DNA from: Antedon mediterranea
Taxonomy: Eukaryota; Echinodermata; Crinoidea; Comatulida; Antedonidae
NCBI RefSeq assembly: GCF_964355755.1
Contig: NC_092670.1
Coordinates: forward strand, 39,109,795 to 39,173,794
Length of the DNA: 64,000 nt
Direction: 5' to 3'
Positions within the stretch are counted from its first letter, which is position 1; each line of letters opens with the position of its first letter. Made by a program: the position numbers and the translations under genes. A model generated the notes under the pieces. That model searched no databases and was not told the DNA's origin. It saw nothing but the letters and a program-made list of their open reading frames with translations. Positions 52,801 through 62,900 of the stretch are shown one piece after another.

Positions 52801-55800
52801 GAAAAAACTGTAATTTAAAGCAGACAAATGGTTTTTGGTAAAAATTAACCGTTTCTTTTAACTTTTTAAATAATAATTATTGTTGTTTTTTTTTCTATTT
52901 TTTATTCATTAAAACTGCAAAATGGGCTATTAAAAGTCTGATTTTATAAATCATTATTTTTTATGATTTTGGGGACAATACATTTCCACACACTTTGTTT
53001 TTATAGCATATGTATCGTATAAGAAAACAGTGACATCAAAGTCCGTACACTGGAGTTCACCACCTGTGACTGCTATTACAGATGGCGACGATGCTGGACT
53101 CTGTTTCAAATCAGGTGAGACCTCTTCAAGCGATACATTTTTAAATACATCTTTTACTATGGCGCGCCGTAAAAGAAAACATCGCGAGTGTTCCGACACC
53201 GAAAACACCGAATTTGTCGAAGTGCAGCTTATTCGACAACAACATCCTTTAGAAAAATACACAAAGTTCGATATTCAGCTTATAATCAGGTGTGTTAATG
53301 GGACAAAACAACCTTTCCGACGGCGAAAAACTCTCGAGTTCGATATGGGACTTATTCGTCAATGCAGTAGGCATATTCTTCTCAAGCTCTGTCTACACTA
53401 TCACATTTTATGTGAAACAAAGTTTGATGTGCTTAAATATAGTGATGACATCATCATGTCCATGGGTACATCACACTTTTTTGTCACATAGATAGTGTGA
53501 TAGTGTATACAGAGCTTCAGATTCATGATGCTTTTACAGGTTAAAAGAGATAAAGAAGAGCAGGGATCGTCGGAATCTGTCCTGGGAAGGTTATACTAAA
53601 GATATGTTAGTAAGATAATAAGCCTACACTATTGTTTGTCAGGGCAATATCCTTCTGACATTTAGTATAAACTATATTTTTCATTTCATTTATTTATTTC
53701 ATTTTACAAATATATAAATATAAAGTGGAGGAGCCTAAAAGAAAGCAAAGCTTGTGGTGAATAGGCTCCTCAAAACAAAACAAATAAAATATAAATAATA
53801 TAACACAATTAGAAACTCCAAAAAAACAACAATTAAACTAATATCTTTTCTCATATTGACGTGTGATGTGGTCAAATATCATAGTGATATGACATCATCA
53901 TGTCCATATATGGGCAAATCACATTTGTTTGTCACATAAAGTTTGATAGTGTCGACAGAGCTTAACACTGCAAGTGATAATTATGTATGACTTTTTTTTT
54001 AGCGAATTCAGTGCAAGAATGGATCACAATCGACCTCGATAAGACGTACAAGGTATCCAGTGTAGTAGTAATAAACGTTGCTGCTGAGGAAGGTAGGTTT
54101 ACACGTGTTGACCAATGACAAGCTACAGTTCGAATAATTCATGGCTTGTGATTGGTCAACTACTTACGTTGCGTTACGTCCTTGAGTTGCGTCTCTAGTG
54201 GGAACCAATGAAAGTGAATCAATCAGATTACATGCTTCAAAAAATGTTATACTGTCCCCTCAATTTTTAGTCACGTGGACGCGACTCTATAGTTCACTAT
54301 GCCGGTCGGTCTGTCTGTCGGTCTGTCTGTCGGTCCGGTATCACTATGCGTTTTATTGCTTTTCTGTACTTTTTTAACTGTTTTGATGTCAACGATTTTC
54401 TCGTATTTAACATAGGTCAAAAACCAAATAACATTTTAAATTGAAACTTTGCAAAAGTTTAATTTATATCAGGCGCTAACTTTCTGTTGAAAAAAAATGT
54501 GTGTTTTACACAAAGTTACGCGCGCACGCGCATTTAAAATTTCAACATGCGCAAAATTAATTTTTAATAAACTTTCTACGCGTTTCTTGTCATTTTGAGC
54601 ATGTCAAAAATTCCCATACGCGCGCTAATTTTTACGCACGAGGTGCGCACAGCGTTAAAAAGATACTTTTTTCGCGTGATTTATGTTTTTGCAGCCTTTC
54701 ATAATAATTTTACCAACTTTTAAACAATTTCGACTTAAAATTACGTCATACGAGCACGTCGAATTGGATAATTTGCGCACGTTTTTGATGAAAAAGTTCA
54801 AAAATTCGTCAAAATTATGCCTTTTTAGTCGCGTGGACGCGACTCTATAGTTCACTATGTCGGTCAGTATGTCTGTCGGTCTGTCTGTCGGTCCGGTATC
54901 ACTATTCATTGTAGCACGCGACTTAATGGCTGTTGGCCTTGTTTTTGTTAGAGTAGGTTATTTCACTCTTAAAACGATTTACCTGATAAACCCATAATTT
55001 GAAGTAAATGGTCAACCGGAAGCAAACGAAGGTTGGAGGTCAATGCGTTTTTGGTTAAATGTTCACAGCGAACGCGAATAAATTAAAATTAAATCATGGA
55101 GTACAAATTCTTTACTCCATGATTAAATTAAATATAACTGATTTTACTCATCTTATTTCTTATATTTTAGGAGACAATACACATCTTCTCATCTGAAATT
55201 CCTTCTTCATATAACTAAAGAAAAACACTTTTCATTGTTTAGGTTCAGATGAGCACTTGAGAATGGTAGACGCGGAGGTACATGTCAGCTCCTCTAGTAG
55301 CATACTGTTTGAGAATGACGTAAGACGATGTGGAACTCCTGCCAATACAACACAAGTCTCCACTAGTCAAATAATTGAGTTCGAATGCTCACCAACAATA
55401 CGTGGACAATACGTATCAGTTTTGTATTCTTCCAAGTCGGAAACACTGAACATTTGTGAAGTTAGAGTTTACGACGAAGAAGAAATAGGAATAGGTATTA
55501 TTTACCTTGTTTTTTTTTAAATATCGTACGAATATTGTAGTGCATGTTATCTTAAAATAAAAAATCCTAATTATCTAATTTTTAAACTTTTGCATTCCTC
55601 TTTTTTTATAACTTATTTTGTCATGGTGAAAAGGGAGGATATTTTATATTCCTCTTCTGAGTTTATAGCCTCTATACCCGAACACGAACAAAATAGACAT
55701 TTACGATTTTAATGACTGTATATAGTCTTTTATCACCATGCAAATATGGTTTTATATTGAAATCAATCTTCTTAGGCCTATTATGTAAATATGCATATAT

Positions 55801-58358
55801 TTTCAACACTGAAAGAATTTTAGTACTATACAATAGAGAGGCAACAAATATGCATATAAATATTTAATTGTAATAAATGTACATATATATATATATACAT
55901 ATAAAACATAGAATTATAATAAAAGTGGGAAGATCCCGCAAAATAAAAAATAATAAAAAACCTCATAAATAATTTCTAGCTCGTAATGAAAATAGTCGTA
56001 ATCATGGTATTCAATAAGTACATATATTTATTTGATAGGCGAGTGCAGTGATCCGCCATTAAGAATTAACTATTATGGGGTCGTTGGACACACCGCAGAC
56101 GGAATAATATGCCAACATTGGAACTCGATGACTCCGCATACCGATCTTATAATCGTACCTAGTTCTTATTTAATACATAACTTATGCAGGAACCCGGACT
56201 TTGATTCTTTTGGCCCGTGGTGCTACACAATGGATCCGTCGGTGCGATTTGGTTACTGCAACGTCCCGGATATGATTGAACCGTGTCCGCAAGGTAGGGA
56301 ATAATGCTTGGTTCCCACTAGAGACACAAGACAAGAACGTAGCGCAACGTAAGTGAGTTGACCAATCACAAGCGATGGATTATTCGAACTGTCGCTTGTC
56401 ATTAGTTAACTCGCTTGCGTTGCGTCTACGTCCTTGCGTTGCGTCTCTAGTTGGAACCACGCTTTACAGTACAGACAAAGTTGCCTCGTACCTTGTGTAA
56501 ATGCGCGGTAATGCACTCGAGTCAACAGCTGCGCATGCTCAGTGTCCTTCCATTGTCATACAAGTTGTTAAAAGTATGTTTACAAACGAGCAAGCATTTT
56601 CAAATTTGCTTTAAACTAATGTAATTTTTAGGCCTAATTTATATTTTTTTTTAATTGCCTTTTAGATCCATTTACTGATAACCTCAATCCAATTGGTTGT
56701 TGGTCAGTGGATAATCTATGTGTGCTAGGAGCGACTGAAGAGGAGTTATTCCCAATAGCTATCAAAGATCTGGACTTCAACAATAGGCCTAATATTACAG
56801 ATTGCTTGGCCAAAATTGAACCACCCCAAAGGTTTGTGATGAAAACGAGATACTCGTATTTCACCAACCCGGTTAGTGAACTGTCTATTGCGCTGATGAT
56901 CAACGCCCAAAACATCTCCTCTGGAATTATCTTAACCTTTGGAAACATTAATACTGACATTCTTAAGGTAAACCAGAAGTATTATAATGATGAGATGTAT
57001 AGTTCAGAGGTCGAAGTTTACTATGGAAACAACCTATTGACACATGCGCATATGTTGTTACCGAATGTTTGGACACTTCTTGCCGTGACGTTTGATGGGC
57101 CAAAACAAACCATTAAACTGTGGCGAAACGGAGAGATAATGGCACTTGCTTACGTTGCTAAACCGTTCATTTCTTTCAACTCGCCTTCGGAAGATGTTGA
57201 AGTTACGGTAGGAAGTGTCTCTGGAAATGTCAGAGCATACGTTGCCTTGTTAGATGTCTATAACAGAGTTTTAACGGAAGCAGAATTAAAAGCAATACGG
57301 GATAAAAGGCTAAAGCGTAAGTAGTAGATTAAGCGTGGTTCCCACTAGCGACGTAACGTAACGCAATCTATGCAACGTACGCATGCGTGATATCAAACCT
57401 GCAATGTTTGCAGCACTATTGCGTCGTCGGTTCACACTTGTGATTACGCAATACACGTCGATACGCCGCTGCGTTGCGTTCTAGTGGGAACCACGCTTAA
57501 GTAGCACGGTATTCAGTTCACAATGAAAATAAGAAAGTATAATTTAATGTAGAATACTTGCCAATTTCACGTAAATATACCGAATGTACAGTGACTTTCT
57601 TGTATGCATAGAAACGTTGCGGAGCCTATTATAGTATACACTGGAAACATTTAGCAATAAAGGTTTTTCAAAGGTTTCTAGTGTACTGTGTAGACCAGTT
57701 GACAAAACTATTGTACGGTACAAATTAGGCCATGCACCTTTTTGACAAACCAGTTTGCCGATTTGTGTGAACTCGGTGAAATTCTGCAGGTGGACAGAAT
57801 GACAGCCTCCAGTAATATAACTTAAATTGTATTGCTAGTGTGGACTTTTGTCAGTTTTTATGTTGTTGCTATTTTCCATACGCAGCATCCAACCGTGAGT
57901 AACCCGCCAATTACAGGAGGGATAAACTATTTAATAATGTATATCCCACTTAAAACTTAGTCTAATTTGAGACTTAGTGAGTGGATTTGAAAGAGTCGTG
58001 AGTTACAACTCCCGAATGGAGACTAATGTTTCTAATCTAAAATTCTAATCAAATTTAATTTGTTTTCTATTGCATTTTAGTCGACAAAGGAATAAGGCAA
58101 GGTGTGTTCTCAAAAAAGGAATTTTCTCTGCGTCCTCTGGGCTCAGTTGTAGTACGAGTGATCTGGTCACAAGCTATATGCTACCAAGTATGTATCATTA
58201 ATCCACTGTGTACAGCGTTTGGTTATAGTAAAGTAACCAGTGTTTGTGAACACTTTACTGACTTCGAGGTCATTCGAGAAACGAGTTCAACTGTTTACTA
58301 CACCAAGATTGTGAACGAAGTTAAGAAGTGTGATTCTGAGAGTACAATTGAACCTTGA
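49832..58358 (+). CDS. Secreted FTP (fucolectin)-kringle-LamG-PAN protein, complete seven-exon gene
   Basis: Exons 49832-49889, 53007-53114, 54003-54092, 55243-55494, 56039-56293, 56666-57316 and 58081-58358 join in frame (1692 bases, 563 residues). Residues 1-19 are a signal peptide; about 20-169 form a fucolectin/tachylectin-4/pentraxin-1 (FTP, F5/8C-like) domain with WITIDLDKTYKVSSVVV; 170-254 are a kringle with CRNPDFDSFGPWCYT; 255-471 are a LamG/pentraxin-like sandwich; 472-563 are a PAN/apple domain. All introns are phase 1, typical of shuffled extracellular modules. FTP domains of fish and crab lectins bind fucose; kringle and PAN modules bind proteins. A humoral lectin or adhesion role is inference. 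Confidence 0.88.
49911..50037. mobile_element. MITE, AGCTCTGTCTACAC family, copy G (right end lost)
   Basis: AAGCTCTGTCCACACTATCA at left. The inner part ATATGACATCATCATGTCCA is present; the right terminal repeat is missing. Confidence 0.68.
50038..51537 (+). other. Signal-peptide intron, first part
   Basis: AT-rich. 50880-51080 resembles 3855-4110 (dispersed repeat). A TTATTATTATT run lies near 50571. No exon was recognised. Confidence 0.35.
51538..51783. mobile_element. MITE, AGCTCTGTCTACAC family, copy H (dimer-like)
   Basis: Starts GATGTCTACACTATCAAACT and ends AGTTTGATAGTGTAGACAGA. In the middle a second set of family motifs occurs (GACTATCAAACTTTATGTGA, AATGTGATGTGCCCATATAT), so two copies appear fused. 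Confidence 0.7.
51784..52675 (+). other. Signal-peptide intron, middle part
   Basis: AT-rich, nothing recognised. Confidence 0.3.
52676..52983. mobile_element. piggyBac-like MITE, copy 2 (reverse)
   Basis: Left TTTAAAGATATATTTTCTCC, right GGGGACAATACAT. Inside: GAATATGCCATTTTAATTTC and GACCAAAAACTAATCG, the reverse of copy 1. The right TTAA is lost. It ends 23 bases before the first FTP exon. Confidence 0.68.
53007..53114 (+). CDS. FTP domain exon 1
   Basis: Acceptor TTTTTATAG, donor G|GTGAGA, phase 1-1, 36 codons: YKKTVTSKSVHWSSPPVTAI then TDGDDAGLCF, the usual opening of F5/8C and FTP domains (S-S-x..A-x-D-G-D). Confidence 0.82.
53384..53517. mobile_element. MITE, AGCTCTGTCTACAC family, copy I
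   Basis: AAGCTCTGTCTACACTATCA..GATAGTGTATACAGAGCTT, 134 bases. Confidence 0.75.
53690..53830. repeat. Dispersed repeat fragment
   Basis: TATAAAGTGGAGGAGCCTAA..GAATAGGCTCCTCAAAACAA contains the inverted pair GAGGAGCCTA / TAGGCTCCTC. Looks like the end of a retroelement; family unknown. Confidence 0.4.
53858..53964. mobile_element. MITE, AGCTCTGTCTACAC family, copy J (left end lost)
   Basis: GTGATGTGGTCAAATATCAT then TTTGATAGTGTCGACAGAGC. The left terminal repeat is missing. Confidence 0.65.
54003..54092 (+). CDS. FTP domain exon 2
   Basis: Phase 1-1, 30 codons: NSVQEWITIDLDKTYKVSSV then VVINVAAEEG, the W-x-x-x-DL core strand of the fold. Confidence 0.85.
54103..54208. mobile_element. MITE, GTTCCCACTAG family, copy f (left end lost)
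   Basis: GTGTTGACCAATGACAAGCT at left corresponds to the inside of copy e; right end GCGTCTCTAGTGGGAACCA. Confidence 0.65.
54268..54910 (+). repeat. Direct-repeat pair with GTCTGTCGGTCC motif
   Basis: TTTTTAGTCACGTGGACGCG..GACTCTATAGTTCACTATGC..GTCTGTCTGTCGGTCCGGTA at 54267-54345 recurs at 54822-54904, about 554 bases on. The segment between is rich in GCGCGC and CGCG. Possibly two ends of one element. Confidence 0.6.
55243..55494 (+). CDS. FTP domain exon 3
   Basis: Phase 1-1, 84 codons: HLRMVDAEVHV, RRCGTPAN, IEFECSPTIRGQYVSVLY, TLNICEVRVYDEEE. The cysteine spacing and the closing L-x-I-C-E-V-x-V-Y are FTP hallmarks. Confidence 0.88.
55495..56038 (+). other. Intron between FTP and kringle exons
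   Basis: AT-rich with a TATATATATATA run near 55886-55897. No exon or repeat family was recognised. Confidence 0.35.
56039..56293 (+). CDS. Kringle domain exon
   Basis: Phase 1-1, 85 codons: YYGVVGHTADGIICQHWNS, HNLCRNPDFDSFGPWCYTMD, FGYCNVPDMIEPC. The kringle order Y-G..T-x-x-G-x-x-CQ-W..CRNPD..PWCYT..YC..C is complete. Confidence 0.92.
56305..56465. mobile_element. MITE, GTTCCCACTAG family, copy g
   Basis: Left TGCTTGGTTCCCACTAGAGA, right TCTCTAGTTGGAACCACGCT. It starts 11 bases after the kringle exon. Confidence 0.8.
56666..57316 (+). CDS. LamG/pentraxin-like domain exon
   Basis: Phase 1 in and out, 651 bases, donor AAGC|GTAAGT. GCWSVDNLCVLGATEEE leads in, then SELSIALMINAQNISSGII, NVWTLLAVTFDGPKQTIKLW, VTVGSVSGNVRAYVALLDVY and LTEAELKAIRD, the concanavalin-like sandwich order. 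Confidence 0.85.
57331..57499. mobile_element. MITE, GTTCCCACTAG family, copy h
   Basis: Left AAGCGTGGTTCCCACTAGCG, right TTCTAGTGGGAACCACGCTT: nearly perfect terminal repeats. It starts 14 bases after the LamG exon. Confidence 0.85.
57640..58015. repeat. Two dispersed repeat fragments
   Basis: 57640-57850 carries AATTAGGCCATGCACCTTTTT, the reverse of 11355-11380. 57880-58015 carries GCAGCATCCAACCGTGAGTA..AAAGAGTCGTGAGTTACAAC, shared with 48440-48570. Confidence 0.45.
58081..58358 (+). CDS. PAN/apple domain exon and C-terminus
   Basis: Acceptor GCATTTTAG, phase 1, 278 bases, TGA at 58356-58358. Cysteines in AICYQVCIINPLCTAFGYSK, then SVCEHFTDFEVI and the end KKCDSESTIEP fit a PAN domain. 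Confidence 0.85.
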
Positions 58359-58400
58359 TCATCTAGCTTACATTTTAGTATCAACCTGTTACTGGTTGAA

Positions 58401-58406
58401 AATAAA
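58401..58406 (+). terminator. Polyadenylation signal of the FTP-kringle gene
   Basis: AATAAA 43 bases after the stop codon. A second AATAAA at 58612-58617 could serve a longer 3' end. Confidence 0.5.
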
Positions 58407-58775
58407 ATATATAATGTGTATCCTGCGCAAGTCCAGAAAATGACATAATTACATTTGTCGTCGACAAACCAGGCTTGTAATGCAGAAATGATTAAAATGT
58501 ATTGGCAAACACGATGACTGTATAGTAATTTATTGTTCATTTTAAGCTAAAAGTTATATTTGTTAAGTGTAAAAATACATTATAAGCTTTGCATGAGATT
58601 ATATCGATCTCAATAAAAAACAAATAAAAAAAAACAACTATTCTTTGCGATTTAAATAATAAGATATCAGTATTGTACATATAAATTAACTTCATGTTTG
58701 TTTATAATATGTGAATCTATTTGAATTGATGTCAAGAAGCACTATACTGTAAATTACTAATAGTCTTCAAATTAA

Positions 58776-59034
58776 AGATGTATTGTCCCCAAAAACATGA
58801 AAAATAAAAAAATAGGCCATTTTGCAGTTTTAATAAAGAAAAAACAAAAACAAATTATTATTTCACTTAAAAAAAGACAAAAGAAACGTTTAGTTTTAAC
58901 CAAAAACCATTGTCTGACAGACAATTTAAGTATTTAAAATTTTTAGATCCAGTTTTTGGTCAAACTATTATGTGACATTAAAATGGCATATTAAAAAAAA
59001 TCTTTATAAAAAGTGTTTGGGGGACAATATATCT
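58776..59034. mobile_element. piggyBac-like MITE, copy 3
   Basis: TTAA at 58772-58775 and 59035-59038 flank AGATGTATTGTCCCC..GGGGGACAATATATCT. Same inner motifs as copy 1 (TTTTTGGTCAAACTATTATG, AAAATGGCATATT). Confidence 0.85.
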
Positions 59035-59038
59035 TTAA

Positions 59039-59717
59039 GTAATAAATATCTATATGTTATATATATATCTCATGTTTGGCCCTATACATTATTTATAAAT
59101 TATATCAAAAAAAATGTTAGTTAACTATATTGCAGTATTTTATAACACAGCATAACAAAATTTAGGAAAAAAAATACATTTTAACATTAAATTATCACAG
59201 TAATTTTGTAAATATAAAATTAATAAAAGATTGCACAACTTGTAAAACAGTGAAGCAAAATATGTCATGAGTTTTTTTTATAAATTTCATTAAAAATTGT
59301 CCTCTACAAAATTTTCCATTTTCCACCAAAAGACTTTTTCTGAAAATCCGAGAGATTGCAAGATACAGTAGCTGATATTTTTTTTAATATAACTGAACCT
59401 AACCGTAAATAATCTGACAAAACAAAGGGCTCCAGTTTTACAAGCTAAAGTGTATAGCATTAAGCCAAAGAACTGGCTTGCAGAAAAACTTGACATAACC
59501 AGATAACCCATTTGATCCATGTCCATGCTTATATAGCGCCGCCTATAATGTGCTTTCTAAAATGCACATTCTCTCGGATTTTTTGAGAAAAACTACCTAA
59601 AAAAAGGGGCTTATTTCATGCTTATTTAACTTCATAGCTGTATAAAAATAACAATGGGTTTGGATCGTTTATAATTACCATAATTATAATAATAACAATA
59701 AATGTAAATTTGAGTTT
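59039..59717. other. Spacer between two converging genes
   Basis: AT-rich. It probably includes the 3' untranslated region of the ABHD gene. No coding sequence was recognised. Confidence 0.35.
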
Positions 59718-59905
59718 TTAAGTTGGTATATTAAATGCGAATTCATCTGTGTGTTTAAAAGCCGCATCCACAACATCTGCGAATATTGAATGCCATAAAG
59801 ACTTGCCTCGTGGCCAGATGTTTTTTAAAAATCCTAGATGTCCTCCGTGTGATGTGACGATGAGGGCGACATTCTCTTGGGTACATGACTCATCAATCGG
59901 AAGGG
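59718..59905 (-). CDS. ABHD3: ABHD last exon with catalytic histidine
   Basis: 188 bases. Acceptor TTGCAG, ALPIDESCTQENVALIVTSH, GGHLGFLKNIWPRGKSLWH, ending FAFNIPT and TAA at 59718-59720. Confidence 0.9.
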
Positions 59906-62900
59906 CTGCAATTAAATATAACATCAACGGTTTTATGTCGTAATCAATGTTTTATTTCGGTGGTGTGTTGATGGTGTGTAAAATAAAGTCTAAAACTATA
60001 CTATGTTCACTTAGGAAAATAAAAGCAAAAATTATACACGTACTATCAACTGACAACTTTTAAGAAGTTTCCTAAAACGTGATGATTTCTAAAGGCCAAG
60101 ACCGAATGGACAACTTTCAAAAATAGGTGGTGGAGCATCCTCATGCATACATTTTTACTATTTTAATACACAACAAACAGCAATTACCAATTAAAATTAC
60201 AGTATGGATAAACTTACTATAACATAAACTAAGTCTTTGGTTTGGGGAGTTGTTAGAAACATATGAAGAGCAACAACCCTGGCACTAGGTCAGGATTGAA
60301 CCCTGGACCTTGGAATTGGAAAGCAAGCATGTTAAACACAAAGCTACAGCTCCACTACAATAATAAATAAAAATTGAAAAACAACTTTACCTCTGACAGG
60401 AGAAAATGGATCATTTTCGGCATTCAAACAAACGGTTGGAATTTTAATAGAATTAATTTTCTTGTGTAAACACGCATCTTCGTAGTATTCATTTACGTCA
60501 GCATAACCAAATACTTTGGATGTAAAACTAGCGTCAAATTGACGGATGCTAGTTGCCTTTTAGATGGAAAAAGATTTTATTGTATATTGTTTTCTAGTAT
60601 GTGAAAAGGAATGAATTGAAATATTTTATTTATACTGGCCGACCTCTTCAGTCAAAGAAGACTTGTCTCCCAGAGGGCCCAGTTATATGATCACCTACTC
60701 ATCTTGAAAGATGTACTAGGTTCTTTAAAGTGGACACGAGCTTGATGTGTACACTGGACCTATGGTTTATTGTCCTTATTCGAGAAGACTTGTTCTACCA
60801 CCAAACCCATGGAGTGAGTGAGCTTCGAACACTTGCCGATTATGGCTACGTAATTACGGTCCCACCACTCGCTTACTCACGCTCCCGTAGCATGTGCAAA
60901 AATGTTGAAAATAATTCTTTACAGTTTCTTTATGTGTGCGATGATGCATATGGCTCACCTATTCATCTGCAGTAAACCCAGGATTTTTATTTTTCTAACT
61001 AACATTTGACCCCATTGTCTGGCAATCCAATTTAACTTAACTAAATTGTTTTGATATCTTTATTGACATAAATACAGTACACTTACTTTTAAAGCATCTT
61101 CTAAATCACTTGGCTTCAAACAATCTTTAAATTTACTAACATGCCTAAAAATGAATTAACATATAAGCAAATTAAAAGATATATTGTCCCCCTTAAAAAA
61201 ATTGTTGTTGTTGTTGAATATGCCATTTTAATGTCACATAATAGCTATTCATTTTGACCAAAATTTGGATCGAAAAAAAAATGTATTCACCTGAAAAAAC
61301 TATAATTTAAAGCCATAAATAGTCAAATTGGTTGCCAGGCAATGGGTTTTTGGTTGAATTTAACTGTTTATTTATAATTTTTTAAATGAAAACATTATTT
61401 TCGTTTGTTTCGCCTTTTTTTGATGGAAGTATTTAACTTTATAAAACTGTTAAATGGCCTATTCAAATTCTTTTTTTATTAATCTTAATTTTTCTTGACA
61501 TCTTTAACATTTTCCCTTTAGAAAGCATGTGGCCATCACCCGCACCCCCAATCCAGTTTGTTAGTGTGTTAATATAAATTAAATCTAACCTTAGTAAGAC
61601 GCTACGTAAGTTTAACGCCAGTGCATAGTTGAGTGTCCACCGGTTCACTGGTTTCTCTAATTCTTTAGTTGATTCAAACATATTCCAAGCTGTTGATACA
61701 GTAAATGCTGCCACCAACGGCGTATCAGTCCCAACTTTCGCCAAATAATTGAACAGAATAATACTGCAAAAATATAAAGAAATGTCAATTACAGTCTATT
61801 GATGGAAAAAAAAAATTGATTTTTGATAATAATGATGATAAATTAAATATTGTCTTTTGTGAATGGAAATGATTAAAAAAATATGGTCGGGTAATCAAGA
61901 TATCACCACAGACTTTACATTACTTATTTCATTTCATTACTTTCGTCAGAAAAGAACAAATGCATAACAAAAGAAAAGAGTTCAAAATCCTAAAGACTGA
62001 TTAACAAAAAGTGGTTTACCAAAATGAAAATTTAAAAAAGTTCTATAATTAAAATACAGGAGGCCTAAAAGAAAGTAGTGACAATCATGTGAAGTGATAA
62101 ACTTAATTTGATGTCCTATTTTCTGCATTACAATTTAAGAGAGGGGGCCTGGACCGGCTGACCTCTTCCCTCCACCCTACCTGCCCCTTAATACTACCGA
62201 TATTTTGAAATTTCATTTGCTACATACCCTCCCAATGACGCCCCAGCTGCCATCAATGTTGCTTCAGGGTAAAGGTCATGTACATGTTCTATTACAAGCT
62301 TTAGGTCATCGGTATTTGCTGCACAATACGTACGAGGTGTCTGAAAAAGAAACCAAATTAGTGTTTGCAAATGTTTTATATTAATTGCAAATATAGGTTA
62401 AGAATGTTTGTGTTAACAGCTTTGGACTTGAATGTTCTAACTATCGAACTAGTTTGACAAAAAAGTGTGATGTGCTCAAATATGGTAGTGATATGACATT
62501 ATCAATCTCCATATATGGGCACATCACATTTTATTGTCACAAAAAGTTTGATAGTGAACAGAGCTTAAAAATAGATTAAAATAAAACCAATTAAAATACC
62601 TTCAACTCAGCTCCTCCTAAACCTCTGTTGTTAAAAACGACTGCTCTGTAACCAAGGCTGGTAACAGAGTCTACCATTTGAAGGACATATCCTGCTTCAC
62701 TACAACCTAAACAAAAAAGATGAAATATCACAAGGTCAAAGGCCACCAAATGTTATGAAAATGTAAATAAACAAAGAAACTTCTACTTCCTAATAAGGTC
62801 ACAGGGTGTATTCACCATTAACATACAAACATGGTAGTGAAGTCCAATCCACAATTACGATTCTCCAACTATCTATTCTTAAATTACTAAACAAAAATAT

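Noticed and set aside
53115-53491. Read-through of the first FTP exon to 53491
   Set aside because: The donor G|GTGAGA and the next exon in matching phase explain the domain better; the extension runs into MITE copy I.
59749-59943. Plus-strand ORF over the last ABHD exon
   Set aside because: Antisense shadow of the conserved SHGGHLGF exon.
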